The translations under genes were made by a program, and so were the position numbers. A stretch of DNA of 64,000 bases from Anaerolineae bacterium (GTDB lineage: Bacteria; Chloroflexota; Anaerolineae; Promineifilales; Promineifilaceae): contig JAMLHW010000001.1 in NCBI GenBank assembly GCA_023954475.1, forward strand, positions 372,001-436,000, read 5' to 3'. This document shows positions 26,456-34,995 of the stretch, piece by piece (the first letter of the stretch is position 1; every line of letters begins with the position of its first letter). Under the pieces are notes generated by a model that did not search any database, was not told the DNA's origin, and saw only the letters and a list, made by a program, of their open reading frames with translations.

Positions 26456-26496
26456 GCGTTAGCCGCTTCGCAAGAATACGACCTAGAGATTTTTTT

Positions 26497-27120
26497 ATGA
26501 GTAGATTTGGTTCTGATCCACTCGCTTTTTTTAACTCTGTATATCAAGATACTGTACCTTGGGATATTGGCGCACCTCAACCCGCAATGGCTGCGCTTAT
26601 TGAAAACTATCCACCTGCAAATCCAGTTTTGGATCTTGGTTGCGGCTCTGGTGATCTCGCAATTTACTTGGCTCAACTCGGTTATCAAGTTGTCGGAATT
26701 GACTTTGTTGAATCCGCAATTATGAACGCTCGAAACAAGCTTGGCTCTCTTCCCCATGAAACAGCACAATTGCTGAGTTTCCAAGTAGCAGACGCTCTGA
26801 AACCTTCCCGGCTCCAACTAATGTTTGGGGCGGTTGTGGATTCCGGTTTTTATCATCTGTTTGATCCTGACCAATGTGAGCAACTAGTTGATGAGATTGC
26901 ATCAATACTACTCCCCAATGGTCGCTTTTATTTGCACGAGTTTGCAATCGAATTTCCAGTGCCAAATGTGCCTCGTAAGATTACTGTAGGTGAAATACAA
27001 GCACGTTTTACAGTTGATAAAGGATGGCGTATTAGAGAACTTCAAACAGTAGAATTCCTGAGTCGAGTCGCTGCTCCAGTGCCGGCAACATGTGCTTGCA
27101 TCGAGCGCCTTTCATCATAA
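26497..27120 (+). CDS. Class I SAM-dependent methyltransferase
   Basis: 207 residues from ATG 26497. Motif I VLDLGCGSGDLAIYLA at residues about 47-62, acidic residue of motif II in VVGIDFVESAI, then AVVDSGFYHLFDPDQCEQLVDEI, typical of small-molecule methyltransferases close to the thiopurine/tellurite type. Substrate unknown. The coding sequence is AT-richer than the neighbours and lacks TCGGCCGA. It lies exactly between two 87-bp repeats, like a captured cassette. The ribosome-binding site is weak. Confidence 0.82.
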   Translation: MSRFGSDPLAFFNSVYQDTVPWDIGAPQPAMAALIENYPPANPVLDLGCGSGDLAIYLAQLGYQVVGIDFVESAIMNARNKLGSLPHETAQLLSFQVADALKPSRLQLMFGAVVDSGFYHLFDPDQCEQLVDEIASILLPNGRFYLHEFAIEFPVPNVPRKITVGEIQARFTVDKGWRIRELQTVEFLSRVAAPVPATCACIERLSS

Positions 27121-27247
27121 AACGCGACCAACACGATGTGCACGCGGACGGCTGGATTCTCACCGCGAAATTGGCGTTTTTCGTGGCTTTAGGTCTTGTC
27201 CGTTTCGTGAGCGAGTCTCGTCCCGTCAGCCACCGGTAACGCGGGCC

Positions 27248-27334
27248 GTTAGGCGGCAAGATTGGATTGGTAGCGAGTTCGCTTCGGCCGAATCCCACTC
27301 CCCATCAACCGCTAAGAACGCTTGTTTGAGGCTG
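27248..27334. repeat. 87-bp repeat, right copy
   Basis: Partner of 26369-26455. Contains TCGGCCGA at 27284, and a further copy lies just beyond at 27341. Upstream of both repeat copies is GCGAGTCT, so similarity may extend further in weaker form. The gap 27121-27367 holds no gene that I can support. Confidence 0.85.
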
Positions 27335-27367
27335 TCAGTTTCGGCCGAAATATGCTACCCTGATGGC

Positions 27368-28771
27368 ATGAACCGCGACCACAATGCCATCCGACGTGCT
27401 CTCATCGTCAGCCTGTTCGTCAATTTGCTGGCGATGGTGATCAAACTCGGCGTCGGCTTTGCTACGGGCGCGCTGAGCCTGATCGCCGACGGCCTCGACA
27501 CACTCTTTGACGCTGCCGCCAACATCGTCGGCCTCTACGCCGTGCGCATCGGTGCGTTACCTCCCGACGACGACCATCCCTACGGCCATCGCAAATTTGA
27601 AACCGTTGCCGCGCTGTTGATCGCCGCGTTCCTTTTCATTGCCGCGTGGGAAGTGGCGACAGGCGCGATACAACGCCTGCTCAATCCGGCCGACGTCGTC
27701 GTCAACGGCTGGGTGATCGTTGCCGTGGTCGTGTCAGGTGGCATGCAGGGCATCGTCGGTGTATGGGAAATTCGGCGCGGACGCGCACTGCAGAGCGAGA
27801 TCCTCGTCGCCGACGGGCGGCACGCGTTCACGAGCTTGTTTGTTAGCGCCGGGGTGTTGGTGGGTCTGCTGGCCGTTGCTGCCGGTTTGTGGTGGGCCGA
27901 TTCGATTGTCGCCCTTGCTATCGCCGGCTTGATCGCCAAAATCGGCGTCGACACAATCCGCGAAAACATTCCCGCATTAGTCGATGAAGCACCGCTGGAC
28001 AGTGTGGCCATCGGCCGAATTGTCGGCGACGTTCACGGCGTCGAGAGCTATCACCGCATCCGCAGCCGCGGCACTGCTGACCACATCGCCATTGACCTGC
28101 ACGTACGCGTCGCGCCCAACCTAGCGATGCCTGCCGCTAACGCGATTGGCGACGAAGTGCGCCGCCGCCTGCTCGCGCTGCCGCACGTCGATGATGTCAC
28201 CGTTCACATCGAAGCGGAGCGCGGCCCCGAAAGCGCGACGGACACCTACGAAGCGGTCAAACTGTGTGCAGCAGAAGTCGGGGTCACAATTCACGAATTC
28301 TGGGTGCAGTCGGTTGATGACGACCGGTCGCTGCATTTGCATGTCGGCGTCGCACCCGACTTGACGTTGAGCGAAGCGCACGCGCTGGTCGACGACCTGG
28401 AACAGCGCATTATGGAGCGCCGTCCGCGCATTTCGGCCGTTCACACCCATATCGAGCTGGCCACGGTTGACGTGTTGCCCAGTGCCGGAGTCAGTTCCCA
28501 TTTGCAAAAACGAATAGAACGGGGGATCATGGAAGCGATTCGGCCGATACCAGGCATTTACGAGCCGCACGATATTGTCGTCCGACAAGTCGAGGGACAA
28601 TTGTTCATCAATCTGGAAGCGTTTGTCGATGGCAACCTCTACGTCGCCGACGCACACGAGCGCAGCACCACCTTTGAGAAAGCGATTCGCGAAGCAGTCC
28701 CCAATGTCGGCGAAGTGATCATCCATCTTGAACCGGGTGCAGAAGAACCGGTCGATCAGGAACTGAGATAG
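27368..28771 (+). CDS. Cation diffusion facilitator with three cytoplasmic dimerisation domains
   Basis: Proton-driven efflux of divalent metal (Mn, Fe, Zn or Co). 467 residues from ATG 27368. Membrane part about residues 10-200 with metal sites ADGLDTLFDAAAN and DGRHAFTSLFVSAG. After it come three successive ZT-dimer-like alpha-beta units: about 220-300 (VESYHRIRSRG), 300-385 (IHEFWVQSVDDD) and 395-460 (GIYEPHDIVVRQVEG). Most CDF proteins carry one. The order His-Asp...Asp in TM2/TM5 was not resolved enough to fix the metal. Operon with a DtxR regulator 2 bp downstream points to manganese or iron. Confidence 0.9.
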   Translation: MNRDHNAIRRALIVSLFVNLLAMVIKLGVGFATGALSLIADGLDTLFDAAANIVGLYAVRIGALPPDDDHPYGHRKFETVAALLIAAFLFIAAWEVATGAIQRLLNPADVVVNGWVIVAVVVSGGMQGIVGVWEIRRGRALQSEILVADGRHAFTSLFVSAGVLVGLLAVAAGLWWADSIVALAIAGLIAKIGVDTIRENIPALVDEAPLDSVAIGRIVGDVHGVESYHRIRSRGTADHIAIDLHVRVAPNLAMPAANAIGDEVRRRLLALPHVDDVTVHIEAERGPESATDTYEAVKLCAAEVGVTIHEFWVQSVDDDRSLHLHVGVAPDLTLSEAHALVDDLEQRIMERRPRISAVHTHIELATVDVLPSAGVSSHLQKRIERGIMEAIRPIPGIYEPHDIVVRQVEGQLFINLEAFVDGNLYVADAHERSTTFEKAIREAVPNVGEVIIHLEPGAEEPVDQELR

Positions 28772-28773
28772 AC

Positions 28774-29481
28774 ATGCCGCAAATCAGATCACTACCCGAC
28801 GGTTCCTCCCCGCAGCGCCACGGCTTGAACCATCAAGCTGTCGAAGATTATCTCAAGACGATCTACAAACTGGCGCGGACGGAAAGTCCGGTGAGCACAT
28901 CGCGGTTGGCTGAGGCGCGCGATGTCAAACCGGCGTCTGCCACGGGCATGATCAAGCGCCTCTCCAATCTCGGTCTGGCCGACTACGAAAAACATCGCGG
29001 TGTGACGCTGACGCCTGAAGGTGAACAAATCGCACTCGAAGTGATTCGCCACCATCGCCTGATCGAACTGTATCTGATCGAGGCGCTCGGCTTTACCTGG
29101 GATGAAGTACACGACGAAGCCGATCTGCTCGAACACGTCATCAGCGAAAAGCTGGAAGAGCGCATCGCGGCCGTACTCGGCAACCCCCAGTTTGACCCGC
29201 ACGGCGACCCGATTCCGTCGAAAGAAGGCACAATTGAGATCATTGCCGCCCGGTCGCTGACCTTGGTCGAAGCGGGTCAGACGGTGCGTGTCATCCGCGT
29301 GCGGGATGATCACAAGGGGGATTTGCTGCGCTATCTGGCGCAACGAGGCTTGCAGCCGGGCGTCGAGGTGATGGTCACCAGCGTTGAGCCATTTGACGGC
29401 CCGCTGACGATTATGGTCGCGGGAAATGAGTACATTATCGGCCGAAAAGCAGCCGGAGCCGTCCTCGTTGACACAGGGTGA
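28774..29481 (+). CDS. DtxR/MntR-family metal-dependent regulator
   Basis: 235 residues. Winged helix at about residues 14-80 (AVEDYLKTIYKLA, SRLAEARDVKPASATGMIKRL), dimerisation and metal domain 80-150 (HHRLIELYLIEALGFTWDEVHDEADLLEHVISEKLEERI), then an FeoA-like SH3 domain (LTLVEAGQTVRVIRVRDD to GRKAAGAVLV). Metal-bound forms usually repress uptake or switch on efflux. It starts 2 bp after the efflux gene, so it likely senses the metal that the transporter removes. I found no clear operator upstream of 27368. Confidence 0.93.
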   Translation: MPQIRSLPDGSSPQRHGLNHQAVEDYLKTIYKLARTESPVSTSRLAEARDVKPASATGMIKRLSNLGLADYEKHRGVTLTPEGEQIALEVIRHHRLIELYLIEALGFTWDEVHDEADLLEHVISEKLEERIAAVLGNPQFDPHGDPIPSKEGTIEIIAARSLTLVEAGQTVRVIRVRDDHKGDLLRYLAQRGLQPGVEVMVTSVEPFDGPLTIMVAGNEYIIGRKAAGAVLVDTG

Positions 29482-29551
29482 AGCATGGGGAAGGGGCGAC
29501 CGATCGGTTGCCCGGAAACAGGGAACCAAACAAACACAACGGAAAGCGCCT

Positions 29552-30754
29552 ATGCTGAAAAAAACGCCATTCCACCCGCGTGTTGAACTGCTTAATGTTG
29601 CCTGGTCGTGGCGACGCTGGGCCGGGCATACCGTCGCCAGCCAATACGAGATGACCCACGAGCGCGAATACTACGCCATCCGCAGCGGCGCTGGCTTGAT
29701 CGACGTGTCGCCACTCTACAAATACGCGATTGAAGGTAAAGATGCTGAGCGATTTTTGAGCTATCTGCTCGTGCGCGACGCGCGCCAATGCCAGGTGGGA
29801 CAGGTGCATTACACGGCGTGGTGTAACGAAGACGGCCATGTGCTTGAAGACGGTGTGTTGTTCCGCATGGCGTCTGATAAGTACCGGCTCACTGCGGCTG
29901 AACCCAATCTCGATTGGTTTACCGAGGTTGCTTATGGTCTCGACGTGGCAATTGAGGACATTTCGGCCGATTTTGGTAGTCTCGCTGTTCAGGGGCCGAA
30001 CGCACGCGCGATAGTGCAGGCGGCGTCCGGCGACGGCGATCTGGCGTCGCTCAAATACTTCTGGCATCGTCCCGGTGAGATTGCAGGGGTTCCCGTTATG
30101 ATTTCACGCACGGGTTACACGGGCGATCTGGGGTATGAAATCTGGATGGATTCGGCCGAATCACTGCCGGTCTGGGATCACCTGATCGCGGTTGGCACGG
30201 ACTACGGTCTGCGCCCTGCCGGGATGCTGGCTCTCGACGTGGCGCGTATCGAAGCCGGCTTGTTGCTGCTCGACGTCGATTACACCTCGGCCCGGTTTGC
30301 CCTGATTCCCGACCAGAAATCGACGCCGTCTGAACTCGGTTTTGGCTGGATGTTGCGTGGCCTGAAAAAGGATGGTGGACGGCGCCTTATCGGCCGAAAT
30401 GCCATCGAGCGTGAACTGGAATACGGCCCACAATGGGCGTTTGTCGGCCTCGAATTCGACTGGCGTTCCTACCAGATACCGTTTGATACTATCGGTTTGC
30501 CGCCTGTTTACAATACGATTGCCCAGCGCAGCAGTGTGCCGATCTACCACCATGGCGCTTACGTCGGGTACGCCACCAGCCATACTTACTCGCCGTTGCT
30601 TAAAAAACACATCGCGCTGGCATCCGTCTACGCCGGTTCGGCACAACCCGGCACACAGTTGGCGATTGAAATTACAGTCGAGCACCGCCGCCATACGGCG
30701 CTTGCCACCGTCGTCAACTTGCCGTTCTTCGATCCACCGCGCAAACGTGCCTGA
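29552..30754 (+). CDS. GcvT-like aminomethyltransferase family protein
   Basis: 400 residues from ATG 29552 (GGAAAG upstream). Folate-binding three-domain fold of glycine-cleavage T protein: SGAGLIDVSPLYKYAIEG, LAVQGPNARAIVQ, SRTGYTGDLGYEIWMDSAE, then a C-terminal barrel. The TGYTG(D)xGYE segment is the folate site. Other glycine-cleavage genes are not nearby, so it may instead demethylate another substrate, as in dimethylglycine, sarcosine or DMSP demethylases. Overlap with dtxR is avoided by the chosen start; the gap is 70 bp. Confidence 0.85.
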   Translation: MLKKTPFHPRVELLNVAWSWRRWAGHTVASQYEMTHEREYYAIRSGAGLIDVSPLYKYAIEGKDAERFLSYLLVRDARQCQVGQVHYTAWCNEDGHVLEDGVLFRMASDKYRLTAAEPNLDWFTEVAYGLDVAIEDISADFGSLAVQGPNARAIVQAASGDGDLASLKYFWHRPGEIAGVPVMISRTGYTGDLGYEIWMDSAESLPVWDHLIAVGTDYGLRPAGMLALDVARIEAGLLLLDVDYTSARFALIPDQKSTPSELGFGWMLRGLKKDGGRRLIGRNAIERELEYGPQWAFVGLEFDWRSYQIPFDTIGLPPVYNTIAQRSSVPIYHHGAYVGYATSHTYSPLLKKHIALASVYAGSAQPGTQLAIEITVEHRRHTALATVVNLPFFDPPRKRA

Positions 30755-30798
30755 CGACGGGTCATGTGGTTAGGCTCTCATTATCATGGGGGGAAGTA

Positions 30799-32070
30799 TT
30801 GTCCAATCAAATTTCAGAATTGTCGCACTCGATGTCGTTAATAGCCTTATTGCTGCTACTCATTGCGTCAGGTGTTTTGCTGATACAAATCTCATCTGCA
30901 CGTGCAGATGAGAACGAAACCATGTATTTGCCGCTCGTGCTCAAACCGCTTGTATTTGAGTTGGAGGCGTTTCCAGATGAGGATACATTGTTCCATGACG
31001 TGACCGACATTGCCAATGCCGGCGATGAGCGCCTGTTTGTGGCGACGCGTGGCGGCATTGTCTGGCTCATCAAGCCGAATACTGCGCCGACACCATTCCT
31101 CGATATTGCCGATCGACTCGTCCCTGAAGATGTGCGCGATTGGGAACAGGGGCTGCTCAGTCTTATATTCCATCCCGAATACACAGACAACGGTTATTTT
31201 TACGTCACGTATACGGAAAACGGCCTACATCAGTCGATGGACGATCTCGTTGTGGCACGTTTCTCAATTTCGGCCGATCCCGATGTCGTAGACAGGGAAA
31301 GCGAATTCGTCATTTTGAACGTCGCCAAAGACCACCACCGGCATAACGGCGGCGACCTCGCTTTTGGCCCCAATGACGGGTATTTGTACATCAGCGTCGG
31401 CAATGATGAAGATCCCGGCAACGGCAAAAACCTGAACTCACTAAAAGGCGCCATCTTGCGGCTCGATGTTGACAGTGCAGAACCATACGCCATTCCGCCG
31501 GACAATCCGTTTGTTGCCAATCCGCAGGCACGCGATGAGATTTGGGCGTACGGGCTGCGCAATCCATGGCGGATCGGTTTCGACACGGTCACCGGAGACT
31601 TGTTTATCGCTGACGTAGGCGGTGCAACTCGAGAGGAAATCAATTTCCAATCGGCCGAAAGTCCCGGTGGTGAAGATTATGGCCATCCGTGCTTTGAGGG
31701 AAGCTATGAAACCGGCTACGGCGAAAGCGAATGTAAGCCACCGGCACCCTCTGTCATGCCGATCTACGAATACTCGCACGAAGTTGGCTGTGCCGTCATC
31801 GGCGGGCAAGTATATCAGGGCATAGCAGCACCACAGTGGCAGGGAAGCTATATTTTCGGCGATCTGTGTTCGGGTGCATTCACGACATTGAACCACGACG
31901 CCGACGGCGTCTGGTTCGCCCACCTGCTGGGTGCTAAGTCTGGTTTCAAAACAGCGACGTTCGGCGTCGATCACAACGATGAAATGTACAGTGGCGCATA
32001 CGGCGGCCCAATGCCCATCTACCATCTTATCTTGCCCGAACTGCCGCCCGTCATCGAGGAAACACCATGA
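30799..32070 (+). CDS. PQQ-dependent sugar dehydrogenase-like beta-propeller protein
   Basis: Exported glucose/sorbosone-dehydrogenase-type propeller. A TTG start at 30799 follows GGGGGAAG; GTG 30766 and ATG 30832 are alternatives. Signal segment SLIALLLLLIASGVLLI, then MYLPLVLKPL (the Leu-Pro-Leu motif at the mature N-terminus), then the GSDH fold: HDVTDIANAGDERLFVATRGG, GLLSLIFHPEYTDNGYFYVTYT, HNGGDLAFGPNDGYLYISVGN, GLRNPWRIGFD and GHPCFEGS. The last ATGA overlaps the next gene by 4 bp. Whether it binds PQQ cannot be seen. Confidence 0.88.
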   Translation: MSNQISELSHSMSLIALLLLLIASGVLLIQISSARADENETMYLPLVLKPLVFELEAFPDEDTLFHDVTDIANAGDERLFVATRGGIVWLIKPNTAPTPFLDIADRLVPEDVRDWEQGLLSLIFHPEYTDNGYFYVTYTENGLHQSMDDLVVARFSISADPDVVDRESEFVILNVAKDHHRHNGGDLAFGPNDGYLYISVGNDEDPGNGKNLNSLKGAILRLDVDSAEPYAIPPDNPFVANPQARDEIWAYGLRNPWRIGFDTVTGDLFIADVGGATREEINFQSAESPGGEDYGHPCFEGSYETGYGESECKPPAPSVMPIYEYSHEVGCAVIGGQVYQGIAAPQWQGSYIFGDLCSGAFTTLNHDADGVWFAHLLGAKSGFKTATFGVDHNDEMYSGAYGGPMPIYHLILPELPPVIEETP

Positions 32071-33656
32071 GTCAATGGAGATATGATGTAATCGTCATCG
32101 GCGGCGGCCACAATGGCCTGATCAATGCCGCATACCTCGCCAAAGCGGGTTTGAAAACGCTGGTGTTGGAAAAACGCCACACGGTTGGCGGTGCTACTTA
32201 CTCCGAGGAAGTGCTGCCCGGCATCAAATTTTCGATGTTTTCCTACCTGACCAGTTTGCTGCGTCCCGACATCATTCACGATTTGCAGTTGGCGCAGCAC
32301 GGATTGGTAATATTGCCATTTGCAACGACGTTTACGCCCATGCCCAATGGCGACTATCTGCTGCGCGGCCCGGATCACGACGCGACGTATCGCGGCATCA
32401 CACGCCACTCCAAACGGGATGCGGCTGCGTATTTTGAGTTCGGCCACCGTCTCAGTCAGGTTAGCCATATCGTCAAGCCGTTGCTGGATGCCATTCCACC
32501 CAGTCTGGACGATCCGTCACCGCAAAATCAGGCGCGATGGGATTGGCTCAGTGCCTATCTCGGCAGCCTGGACAAGGAGATGCTTTATTTCCTGCACAAG
32601 CTGATGACGATGAGTTCGGCCGATTTGCTCGACGAATGGTTCGAAAGCGATGTACTCAAAGGCACGATGGCCGCCTCCGGCATCATCGGCACGCTTGTCG
32701 GGCCGCGAACGCCGGGCAGTGCGTATGTATTGCTGCACCACTACTTTGGTGAAATCGACGGCGTCTACCGCGAATGGGGTTTTGCCAAAGGCGGCACCGG
32801 GGCGATCAGCCAGGCAATTGCAGCGGCTGCGCGGTCATTTGGTGCCGATATCCGCACGAAAGCGCCTGTAAGTAAAGTCATTCTACGCGGTGGCAAAGCG
32901 GTCGGCGTCGCGCTGGAAAATGGCGATGAATTTTACGCGACGACCGTTGTCTCAGCGCTTGACCCGCGTCGCACCTTTCTGCAACTGGTCGATACCTATC
33001 ATCTGCCACCTGAACTGGTCACAGACATCGAACAATACCGTTTCCAGGGATCGTCGGGCAAAGTCAATATGGCACTCGACGGTTTGCCGACGTTTACCGC
33101 CTTGCCCAAAGGCAGCGATCACCTCAGCGGCGCTATTTCGATCAGCCCCGATGTCGATTATCTGGAACGCGCCTACGATGATGCTAAATATGGCCGCTTT
33201 TCGCGTCGCCCGTACATCGATTGCGGCATTCCCTCGCTGGTCGATCCTGATATGACGCCGCCGGGCAAACATATCATGACCTGCTTCGTGCAGTACGCGC
33301 CGTATCACCTCGCAGATGGGAGCTGGGAGGAGCAGGAAGCGGCCTTTGGTGAAACGGTTATCGACACGCTGGCTGAGTATGCGCCCGACATTCGTGAACA
33401 CATTATTTATCATCAGGTGGTCACGCCGCCGTTCATTGAGCGCACGACGGGTCTCAGTGAAGGCAATATTTTCGCCGGTGAATTGGCGCTGTCGCAATTG
33501 TTCCTGTTTCGGCCGACACCACGCTGGAATCAATACCGCACACCGATCCGCAACTATTATCAATGCGGTTCTGGCACGCACCCCGGTGGCGCGATAATGG
33601 GCGCACCCGGTAAGTTAGGAGCGCAACAGATTCTCCAAGATCGCACAATGCGGTAA
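32067..33656 (+). CDS. FAD-dependent phytoene-desaturase-like oxidoreductase (PYROXD2-like)
   Basis: 529 residues. N-terminal dinucleotide fold DVIVIGGGHNGLINAAYLAKAG with FAD motif LEKRHTVGGATYSEE. C-terminal GSGTHPGGAIMGAPGKLGAQ is the second FAD-contact of the carotene-desaturase superfamily. Overall pattern (HNGL, MFSYLTSLLRPDI) is closest to PYROXD2 proteins, which lack proven carotenoid activity. Translationally coupled (4-bp overlap) with the sugar-dehydrogenase-like gene, an odd pairing. No signal peptide, so the two act in different compartments. Confidence 0.87.
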   Translation: MSQWRYDVIVIGGGHNGLINAAYLAKAGLKTLVLEKRHTVGGATYSEEVLPGIKFSMFSYLTSLLRPDIIHDLQLAQHGLVILPFATTFTPMPNGDYLLRGPDHDATYRGITRHSKRDAAAYFEFGHRLSQVSHIVKPLLDAIPPSLDDPSPQNQARWDWLSAYLGSLDKEMLYFLHKLMTMSSADLLDEWFESDVLKGTMAASGIIGTLVGPRTPGSAYVLLHHYFGEIDGVYREWGFAKGGTGAISQAIAAAARSFGADIRTKAPVSKVILRGGKAVGVALENGDEFYATTVVSALDPRRTFLQLVDTYHLPPELVTDIEQYRFQGSSGKVNMALDGLPTFTALPKGSDHLSGAISISPDVDYLERAYDDAKYGRFSRRPYIDCGIPSLVDPDMTPPGKHIMTCFVQYAPYHLADGSWEEQEAAFGETVIDTLAEYAPDIREHIIYHQVVTPPFIERTTGLSEGNIFAGELALSQLFLFRPTPRWNQYRTPIRNYYQCGSGTHPGGAIMGAPGKLGAQQILQDRTMR

Positions 33657-33729
33657 GGCTTTCGGTAAGCTAGCCGTGCTATACTGAGGCTGTCGTCAAT
33701 CAAAATGACGGAAGAGGTTTGGTAGGATC

Positions 33730-34578
33730 ATGCGCATACGTTTTTGGGGGGTGCGGGGAACTATCCCCAGCCCCGGTTATGAAACCGCCGGTATCGGCGG
33801 CAATACGGCTTGTGTCGACTTGCTGACTAATGATCGGCAATTGATCATTCTGGATGCCGGCACCGGCATTCGCAAGTTGGGGCAGGTATTGCTCCGGGAA
33901 TATCCGCAACGCATCACGGGCACCCTGTTGATCAGCCACACCCACTGGGATCATATTCAAGGGTTTCCGTTTTTCACGCCCGCATTCACACGCGGTAACC
34001 GCTTTGTCATTGTCGGGCAAAAACGCATTGGTCAGCAGTTGGAGAATGTGCTGGCGGGTCAGGTTGTGGAACCGTATTTGCCGTTTCCGTATGAAGATTT
34101 GAAGGCTGATTTGCTTGTCAAGGAGATGCATGACGGGGAAATGATGGTTATTGGGGATGCGACGGTGCTGCAATCGGCCGAATTGGATCATCCCGGCGGT
34201 TGTCTCGGCTTCCGCATTAGCAACAGCGGTACAGTCGTCACCTATTGCACCGATACGACCCACCGGGAAGGGCAACTCAATCCTGCCGTGCTGGAACTGG
34301 CACGCAACGCTGACTTACTCATCCACGATGCACAACATACACCGGAGCATAAATCAGCCATGCCCGATTACGGCCACAGCAGTTGGCTCGATGCCGTTCA
34401 AGTGGCAATTGAAGCCAATGTCAAACGCCTGGCACTTTTCCACCACGCACCGGATGCTTCGGACGCTTCACTCGAAGGGATTCTTCAGGAAGCTCGCAAT
34501 TATTTTCCTAACACTATATTGGCGAGAGAGGGTTTGACGCTAAACATCGACAGCGGCAACGGAAATCTGAGTCGCTGA
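33730..34578 (+). CDS. Metallo-beta-lactamase-fold hydrolase
   Basis: 282 residues. Starts MRIRFWGVRGTIPSPG, then GNTACVD, the zinc motif SHTHWDHIQGFPFF, later LDHPGG, YCTDTT, LLIHDAQHT and GHSSWLDAVQVA, all in the order of the Lactamase_B_2 family of phosphodiesterase-like proteins. Substrate may be a cyclic nucleotide or phospho-ester; not decidable here. TAGGATC precedes ATG. 73-bp gap to the oxidoreductase gene. Confidence 0.88.
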   Translation: MRIRFWGVRGTIPSPGYETAGIGGNTACVDLLTNDRQLIILDAGTGIRKLGQVLLREYPQRITGTLLISHTHWDHIQGFPFFTPAFTRGNRFVIVGQKRIGQQLENVLAGQVVEPYLPFPYEDLKADLLVKEMHDGEMMVIGDATVLQSAELDHPGGCLGFRISNSGTVVTYCTDTTHREGQLNPAVLELARNADLLIHDAQHTPEHKSAMPDYGHSSWLDAVQVAIEANVKRLALFHHAPDASDASLEGILQEARNYFPNTILAREGLTLNIDSGNGNLSR

Positions 34579-34694
34579 GTTATCAGCCGGAGTGATAGAT
34601 CGCCGATTGTGAAAACGATCACGAACTTTTCGCAAATCGGCCGAAGATAGGTATAATTCAGGCAGAAAATTGACCGTTTTCGGAGGCTAAAACC

Positions 34695-34901
34695 ATGTCA
34701 TTGACCATTAAACGCATTATCCTGGCTATCATCTCGCTGGTTGTTGGATTTGTCGCAACTTATTTGATAGTCATCTTCATTCTGGACACCGTTTTGTCTG
34801 ATTATGGTACGGTCTACGTCGTTCTCACAGTCTTGTCAATCGCCAGCGCTGTCGGGATTTGGCTGGACAAATTCATGAAAACGGAATTGCTGCCGAATTA
34901 A
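34695..34901 (+). CDS. Small two-helix membrane protein
   Basis: 68 residues: a basic start, TM1 (ILAIISLVVGFVATYLIVIFIL), a short loop, TM2 (VYVVLTVLSIASAVGIWLD), and KFMKTELLPN. GGAGG upstream (TTTCGGAGGC) at good spacing. No family recognised. A terminator follows at 34928, so it is a one-gene transcript. TATAAT-like box at 34652-34658. Confidence 0.72.
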   Translation: MSLTIKRIILAIISLVVGFVATYLIVIFILDTVLSDYGTVYVVLTVLSIASAVGIWLDKFMKTELLPN

Positions 34902-34927
34902 ACTGTCATTCCATACCATGTCATTAT

Positions 34928-34961
34928 AGCCTCCGGGATCATGCGATTTCGGGGGCTTTTT
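34928..34961 (+). terminator. Rho-independent terminator
   Basis: AGCCTCCG (34928-34935) pairs with CGGGGGCT (34950-34957) with one wobble, followed by a T-run to 34961. Confidence 0.85.
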
Positions 34962-34995
34962 ATCTTACGCCGACATCACCACAAGAGAGAGTATC

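Noticed and set aside
26300-27250. Complete integron cassette array with attC sites
   Set aside because: GTTAGGC fits one core, but no matching RYYYAAC core or integrase was found, so only a repeat pair is reported.
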